Shown: positions 23,334 to 27,608 of the stretch, piece after piece
Numbering within the stretch: the first letter of the stretch is position 1
Layout of the letters: every line of letters starts with the position of its first letter
DNA from: an uncultured Sphingomonas sp.
GTDB lineage: Bacteria > Pseudomonadota > Alphaproteobacteria > Sphingomonadales > Sphingomonadaceae
Direction: 5' to 3'
Assembly: GCF_936927845.1 (NCBI RefSeq)
Contig: NZ_CAKZHV010000021.1
Span: 1-27,608, forward strand
Length of the DNA stretch: 27,608 nucleotides
Program-made: the position numbers and the translations under genes
The notes under the pieces: generated by a model
The model's database searches: none
What the model was told of the DNA's origin: nothing
What the model saw: the letters and a program-made list of their open reading frames with translations, nothing else

Positions 23334-23826
23334 TTTCTTGACCTTCATTGCTCCCAAGGCGCTGCTGTGGATCGGTTTCGTCGTCAGCATGGTGTTGACC
23401 GGCCTGTTGGTCGCGCTCGCGGCATGGGCAGTCGCAGGTCCGTGGTGGCCGACGACGCTGGTTCAGAACGGCTTTCGCCGTCATCGTTCCTGTTGGGCGC
23501 TGATTCAGGCATTCGCCATTGCCACGCTTCCCATCCTGCTGCTTGGCGAACACGGCGTCGGCGTGGGGGCCTTGATCTTCCTGGTTTTCGCGCCACGATA
23601 CGTTAACTGGCGGGTTCGCTGGGGCGCCTGGCACGATGACAACGAGGCGACCCGCACCACCGCCCGCACGATCCGCAATCGCCTGCGGGACCGACAGGAA
23701 GAAGCTGCGATGCCACCAGGTGCCGGCCCATGGCCGGAATATGTAAACGACGTGGTTCGCGCGACTAGGGACCAGCTTTATACGCCACCAGAGACGGTAG
23801 TGCCACTTGATGCCCTCCCTAGCTGA
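23326..23826 (+). CDS. Small membrane protein, unknown function
   Basis: A 166-residue product with two hydrophobic regions near the N terminus (ALLWIGFVVSMVLTGLLVAL and AFAIATLPILLLGEHGVGVG), a third stretch (ALIFLVFAPRYVNW), and then a charged, Arg-rich C-terminal half (TARTIRNRLRDRQEEAA). No family is recognised. The ATG at 23326 lies inside the end of the preceding gene, so the two are translationally coupled and their products probably act together in the membrane. A long frame on the opposite strand across this gene is a shadow. Confidence 0.65.
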   Translation: MGDFLTFIAPKALLWIGFVVSMVLTGLLVALAAWAVAGPWWPTTLVQNGFRRHRSCWALIQAFAIATLPILLLGEHGVGVGALIFLVFAPRYVNWRVRWGAWHDDNEATRTTARTIRNRLRDRQEEAAMPPGAGPWPEYVNDVVRATRDQLYTPPETVVPLDALPS

Positions 23827-23848
23827 CATAGGAATCGCAGCTATGTCA
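23824..23848. terminator. Hairpin between convergent genes
   Basis: TGACATAG (23824-23831) pairs perfectly with CTATGTCA (23841-23848) around a nine-base loop. It overlaps the stop of the plus-strand membrane gene and lies about 28 bp past the stop of the minus-strand ATPase-nuclease gene. An alternative stem uses GGAATC (23831-23836) and GATTCC (23864-23869). It is suited to end transcription from both sides. Confidence 0.55.
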
Positions 23849-23875
23849 TCCGCGCAAATTCGTGATTCCGAGTAA

Positions 23876-25891
23876 CTAGTTCAGCCCGAGCTTGGCAAAG
23901 AAGGCCTCGTTTCTCAGCCGGGCATCATGAAGCAGCTTGTTGTAAGGCAGAACCTCAACGACGGCATTGTGGATGGGCGAAAAGCCAAAGTACCCCTCGC
24001 CATCCGCACTTTTATTCTGAGCAATCGACATTGATACAACCTCGACCAGCTTTGGCGTAAAATCAGCGACGACGAAGCAGATAAATCTGGTGCTGGGAGG
24101 AATAGGTTTGCGGAACCTGCCGGTGCGATCCTTGAACGCTCCGCCGTTCCGCATGATGTTTACATATTCAAGCACCTGCGTGACCGGGTTGTCGCTATGA
24201 CTGTAGTTGGGTCGGCCGGGTCGCTTGAATTCGACAATGATAATCGGTTCGTCAGTACCTTCACGGTCGAACGCCAGCGATCGATCGAAAACAACGGCGA
24301 CGTCCGGTTCGCGGGTACTGTCGCTGTCGGTGAGAAACGTTGTGAAGGGCTTGTCGGACTTCAAATAGGAATAGAAGGCTAGTCGATCATCCAGAATCCA
24401 TAGGTTATGGTCTTCATAGTCGAGCGCTTCGCCATCCGAGCGGATCGGTATGATGAGGTCATGGACGATCTCCTCACGCAAGTAGTCTCGCTTCTCCGGA
24501 TCGACGTACGCCAGCGAACTGTCGAGGAGATCGAGGATCTCCTTCCGCTTAACGACATATTCGGCGAGCGACGCTTTCTTGTCCGAGTTGATCGCACTGG
24601 CAACCTTCTGCACCCGGTCGACGACCTCACTGGCATTGCCGGCGGATAGTGCCTTTATCTCGCGCTTCGTCTCGCGTTGCTTGCGTCGACGCTGGCGCGC
24701 CAACTCGATATAAATATCCTCCTCCGACTTGGCGTTGAGCGATAGATGCTCCTCGACGAAAGCCGGGATATTGCTGGCGACGGCCAGAAACTGCGGGTTC
24801 TCACGTACGACGCGCAAGGTAATACCGGCCTGTTTGGTGCGAACCTGTTCGATATAGGGCGCTAGGTGTCGCTTGGCAGCGTCGACCGCCGCCTGATGCA
24901 GGCTGCGATAGTCATCTTCGCGGAACGTGAAGTTGGTGCGCTCCTGATTAACGTGGCCGTTCAGGTAGTCGCCTGACACCAAGCCGATATAGACGGAGTC
25001 GCTATTTTCACCGATGTAACCAAGCCCAAGCTGATTATCGATTTTCTCGTCGCGAACAACACGGCCATCGCCCACATACAGGTTCCAGTGCTTGCCGCCG
25101 TCGTGCAGGCGCAATCCCTTGTTGAGCAGGATGTGGTACATATCAACGTCGATCGGTTCTTCCCCGGGCTCGAGGACGACTTTCAATGTCTCGGGCGTGT
25201 CGGACTCGACGTTGCTGCTGTAAAAATCGAGCAGGCTGATCCGCTCGGCACGATCAACAAGCGTGAAGGATGGCACTTCATAGCTGGCGAAGTTGCGCAG
25301 GAAATGACCAATGATGTGCGCGGCTATCGTGTCGACCTTGCGAGGACAATGCGCACTGTAGGATTGCACGTAAGGCTCCAGCCGCACTTTCGTGCCGATG
25401 GTCGGGGTCTCACCCGCAAGCCGCAACTCATGGCCAATCAGCGGACTGGCGTCGTTCTGGGCGACAGCGAAGTCGAACGACCGGTGCAGCGTTGAGCCGC
25501 CTTCGCTGAAGCTGCTGTTGACGTGCGTGTTCTGAAACACCTTGAGCCAGGAAAGGCGACCGACCCCCTTACCGCCGCGGCTGATCTTGCTGGCGGTATC
25601 TGCGGTGCGGAACGCGCGCCAATTGTCGGTGTTCAACCCGATCCCGTTGTCTTCAATCAGGAAGCCAGCGACCGGTGGGTTTTCGTCGTCCGAGCTGCTG
25701 CGTAGGATCGTCACCGTGATGACGCCCTTCGCCGTCGCCTCACGATCCCAGCGCGCCTCGATGGCATGGAACGCGTTGGCGATTGCCTCGAACAACGGGA
25801 ACAGCGCATTCAGCGGCGACGGCGCAAAGCCCAGGTTGCGGACGCGGCCTGCCAAGCTGAACTGGAAGTCATCAGATGTATCGGTCTTCAC
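23876..25891 (-). CDS. GHKL ATPase fused to a PD-(D/E)XK nuclease domain, putative defence protein
   Basis: A 671-residue cytoplasmic protein. The N-terminal GHKL (HSP90/MutL/histidine-kinase type) ATP-binding fold shows its three boxes: EAIANAFHAIEAR with E35 and N39, IEDNGIG around D81, and GGKGVGR at 106-112. A transducer-like region follows to about residue 350 (with NQERTNF), then a basic helical stretch (RQRRRKQRETKREIK, about 399-413). The C-terminal part has WILDDRLAFYSYL, then EPD (528-530), VEFK (553-556) and a following Q572, the spacing expected of a PD-(D/E)XK nuclease core. Related MORC/MutL-like GHKL ATPases are known from restriction and other conflict systems. ATP-dependent DNA clamping with cleavage is my inference. 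It lies downstream of a recombinase. Confidence 0.82.
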   Translation of the reverse strand: MKTDTSDDFQFSLAGRVRNLGFAPSPLNALFPLFEAIANAFHAIEARWDREATAKGVITVTILRSSSDDENPPVAGFLIEDNGIGLNTDNWRAFRTADTASKISRGGKGVGRLSWLKVFQNTHVNSSFSEGGSTLHRSFDFAVAQNDASPLIGHELRLAGETPTIGTKVRLEPYVQSYSAHCPRKVDTIAAHIIGHFLRNFASYEVPSFTLVDRAERISLLDFYSSNVESDTPETLKVVLEPGEEPIDVDMYHILLNKGLRLHDGGKHWNLYVGDGRVVRDEKIDNQLGLGYIGENSDSVYIGLVSGDYLNGHVNQERTNFTFREDDYRSLHQAAVDAAKRHLAPYIEQVRTKQAGITLRVVRENPQFLAVASNIPAFVEEHLSLNAKSEEDIYIELARQRRRKQRETKREIKALSAGNASEVVDRVQKVASAINSDKKASLAEYVVKRKEILDLLDSSLAYVDPEKRDYLREEIVHDLIIPIRSDGEALDYEDHNLWILDDRLAFYSYLKSDKPFTTFLTDSDSTREPDVAVVFDRSLAFDREGTDEPIIIVEFKRPGRPNYSHSDNPVTQVLEYVNIMRNGGAFKDRTGRFRKPIPPSTRFICFVVADFTPKLVEVVSMSIAQNKSADGEGYFGFSPIHNAVVEVLPYNKLLHDARLRNEAFFAKLGLN

Positions 25892-25956
25892 AGCGCCCCC
25901 TCGTCCTCCTGCCTATGCGACATCCTCGCCAACGCCAACCCATCCGCGCCTGCTCT

Positions 25957-27006
25957 TCACGCAAAGCCTTCGCCAGCGTGATTACGAAACGCTTCTTGAT
26001 CGCGAACATACTCGCTGAGCATTTCGAGCGACTTATGCCGACTATGCTCCTTCATCTTGAACAAATTGGCACCATGGCGGCCCGCCTCGGTCAGGAAGCC
26101 AGCGCGTAGCGAATGGCCTGAGAACAGTGCCGGATCATAGCCGGCCGCGGCTGCGCGCGCCTTGACCACCAGCGCCACGGTTTGCGGGCTGAGTGGCTTG
26201 TCGGTGAGGCGGCCGTGCGGAGTGAGGCGGCGGAAGACAGGCCCGTCGGTGATACCTGCGGCCTCCAGCCAGGCGCGATAGTGACGCACCGGCTCCATGC
26301 GACGGCCGTCGAGAACAGCGACGGTCTGCCCCCTGCCCTCCTGATCGCCTTTCGAAAACGGAATTGTCACCAGCAGCCCGCGTGGATCGTCGGCCACATC
26401 CGCGACATCGATCGCGACCAGCTCAGAGCGGCGGAACGCCCCCATCATGCCGATGCTGAGCAGCGCGCGATCGCGGTAGTCGATGAGGGTGGAGCCGGTG
26501 ATATGGCGCACCATGTCACGCAGCACGTCGCTGTCGGCCGGCCGCTTCTTCGCCGGGCGATCGCTGCGTTTGGCGTTACGGATACCCCGCATCACGCGAT
26601 CGAGCGCGGCCGCGCCGGCTTGTACGGTTGGCGGTTCGAGCTCAGCGGCGCGGTGAGCAAAGACGATCGCGGCCAGCCGCCGACCGATGGACGACTTGGA
26701 TAACGGTCGCCCATTCGAATGGGCGCTACCGTCTCTGGCAAGCTCGCTTAGGAACGCAGCCGTGACAATGGGTGAAGCCGGGAGTGAGGCGTAGCCGCGT
26801 GTGTCGCACCAGGTCGTGAACAGTCGCCAGTCGGACCGATAGGCACGCAAGGTCGCATCCGCCGATGCGCGCGCCAGGAAATGGTCGACCCGGGCGCGGT
26901 CGCTCTGGTTAAGATCCGGTGCGAGATCGATTGACGCTGGCGACAGATCGATCGGCCCGATCGCGAGAAGCGCGCGGCGCTCCGCGGCATCATCATCGCC
27001 GATCAT
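25957..27006 (-). CDS. Tyrosine site-specific recombinase/integrase
   Basis: A 349-residue phage-integrase family protein. The N-terminal half contains the SAM-like core-binding domain (RASADATLRAYRSDWRLFTTWC at about 46-67). The catalytic half shows the expected residues: R in GAFRRSELVAIDV, K in FSKGDQEG, HxxR in SGHSLRAGF, a second His in SRHKSLEML, and the nucleophile Y in SEYVRDQ near the C terminus. The protein is intact. The ATG at 27006 overlaps the stop of the upstream Cys-rich gene by 4 bp. Such enzymes mobilise islands or resolve plasmid multimers; no attachment site pair was found within the window. Confidence 0.93.
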   Translation of the reverse strand: MIGDDDAAERRALLAIGPIDLSPASIDLAPDLNQSDRARVDHFLARASADATLRAYRSDWRLFTTWCDTRGYASLPASPIVTAAFLSELARDGSAHSNGRPLSKSSIGRRLAAIVFAHRAAELEPPTVQAGAAALDRVMRGIRNAKRSDRPAKKRPADSDVLRDMVRHITGSTLIDYRDRALLSIGMMGAFRRSELVAIDVADVADDPRGLLVTIPFSKGDQEGRGQTVAVLDGRRMEPVRHYRAWLEAAGITDGPVFRRLTPHGRLTDKPLSPQTVALVVKARAAAAGYDPALFSGHSLRAGFLTEAGRHGANLFKMKEHSRHKSLEMLSEYVRDQEAFRNHAGEGFA

Positions 27007-27608
27007 GCTGGACCGTCATGCACAGGATCATAGAGAGTCACGTCCTTGTGCCATGACAGCGTGCCCTCCTGACGTAGCCAATGACCAAGCGGGCGCACTC
27101 GAGCCTTGTCACCAAAGGGAAAGATACCGGACTGGTGCTCGTAGATCGAGACGCTGGTCCAGCTTGCGAGGTGAGGTGTCGTCAGCGCTCGCTTCCCAAA
27201 GGCGATGGCACCGTCATCGCTGTCTTCGCGTTGATAGTGCTTCAGAAAAGTTCGCCCCGATCGTTCGCGGGGCCGGCCAAAGATGAAGTCGTAGCCATAG
27301 ACAGCATCCCCCTGGCCATCGTTTGGTGGGCCGTCGATCTTCAGATGCTCGTCCTGCAGCTGGTAGCAGGTCAGGCACCGCTCCATGGCGATGACGTTAC
27401 CGACACATTCCGGATACACACACTCGTCTCTGCTAACGTCAGTCGTCGTCTGGCAGACGACGCAGCTTAGCTCGGTCTCGCCGGGCACCTTGGCGGCAAA
27501 CTGGGCTAGCTTTGGGAGATCCACCGCATAATCGTACGGCGTGGCCTCAAAGCAGTAAGCGTCCGGTGACGGCGTCACCTCAAACGGGCCGGTAGTTCCA
27601 CGGCAGCA
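27003..27608 (-). CDS. Cys-rich hypothetical protein, cut by the window edge
   Basis: The frame is open to the last base of the window, so the true start probably lies beyond it; a GTG at 27578 would give 191 residues if used. Two cysteine pairs (CVVC and CLTC) flank two further cysteines (DECVYPEC), and this grouping suggests a zinc-binding treble or ribbon. The rest has aromatic-rich stretches (YGYDFIFGRP, TSVSIYEHQSG) with no family I recognise. Its stop overlaps the recombinase start by 4 bp, so the two are co-translated. It may be a DNA-binding partner of the recombinase, which is inference. Confidence 0.6.
   Translation of the reverse strand, partial: CCRGTTGPFEVTPSPDAYCFEATPYDYAVDLPKLAQFAAKVPGETELSCVVCQTTTDVSRDECVYPECVGNVIAMERCLTCYQLQDEHLKIDGPPNDGQGDAVYGYDFIFGRPRERSGRTFLKHYQREDSDDGAIAFGKRALTTPHLASWTSVSIYEHQSGIFPFGDKARVRPLGHWLRQEGTLSWHKDVTLYDPVHDGPA

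Noticed and set aside
23248..23829. 193-codon minus-strand frame across the two membrane-protein genes
   Set aside because: The plus-strand frames have coherent membrane helices and operon-type overlaps; the minus product is Arg/Pro-rich without structure.
25892..25956. Attachment site next to the recombinase
   Set aside because: No matching direct repeat was found elsewhere in the window, so an att pair cannot be supported.

Overview
The window reads as a GC-rich alphaproteobacterial accessory replicon, most likely a plasmid or plasmid-borne island of a Sphingomonas-type bacterium. The grounds are the protein styles (sphingomonad-like CzcCBA, DUF2946 protein, actinobacterial-type inositol phosphate synthase), two iteron-like direct repeats at the extreme left edge, and a tyrosine recombinase near the right edge. 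No rRNA, tRNA, CRISPR array or recognisable insertion sequence was seen. The taxonomic call is an inference from protein character, not from a marker gene.

Layout. (1) 1-1032: iteron-like repeats, a lower-GC stretch with nested inverted repeats and no convincing gene, then what may be the 3' remnant of a GC-rich gene. (2) 1033-2768, plus strand: DUF2946 protein, a DsbB-like membrane protein with one CPFC motif, and an exported protein with a CGC motif. This looks like an envelope thiol/metal module. (3) 3050-5754, minus: myo-inositol-1-phosphate synthase coupled by a 4-bp overlap to an MscS-type channel. (4) 5930-12183, minus: a metal-handling array consisting of a P1B-4-type ATPase, a DedA protein, a small membrane protein, a ZIP-like transporter, a DUF305 protein, a CDF exporter and a degenerate zf-TFIIB protein. 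(5) 12374-14946, minus: two MliC-like lipoproteins, a bestrophin-type channel, an orphan fliE and an SRPBCC protein. Part of this is markedly AT-richer than its surroundings. (6) 15004-22252: a CDF protein without a C-terminal domain, a small His-rich exported protein and czcCBA on the minus strand. They diverge from a CadR/PbrR-like MerR regulator whose 19-bp-spacer promoter is visible between them. (7) 22332-23826, plus: an unrecognised three-gene operon of a 59-residue protein and two membrane proteins. (8) 23876-27608, minus: a Cys-rich protein cut by the window edge, a tyrosine recombinase overlapping it, and a 671-residue fusion of a GHKL ATPase to a PD-(D/E)XK nuclease.

How it works together. 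The core is divalent-metal efflux: inner-membrane exporters (CDF, P1B-4 ATPase) move metal to the periplasm, and CzcCBA carries it across the outer membrane. MerR sensing sits at the head of the czc operon. DUF305, DUF2946, DsbB-like and His-rich exported proteins suggest extra periplasmic metal and thiol handling. The inositol/MscS pair and the MliC lipoproteins add osmotic and envelope stress cargo. The right end is a different kind of region. The GHKL-nuclease fusion next to a recombinase, together with the unknown membrane operon facing it, is the best candidate for an undescribed system, plausibly genome defence.
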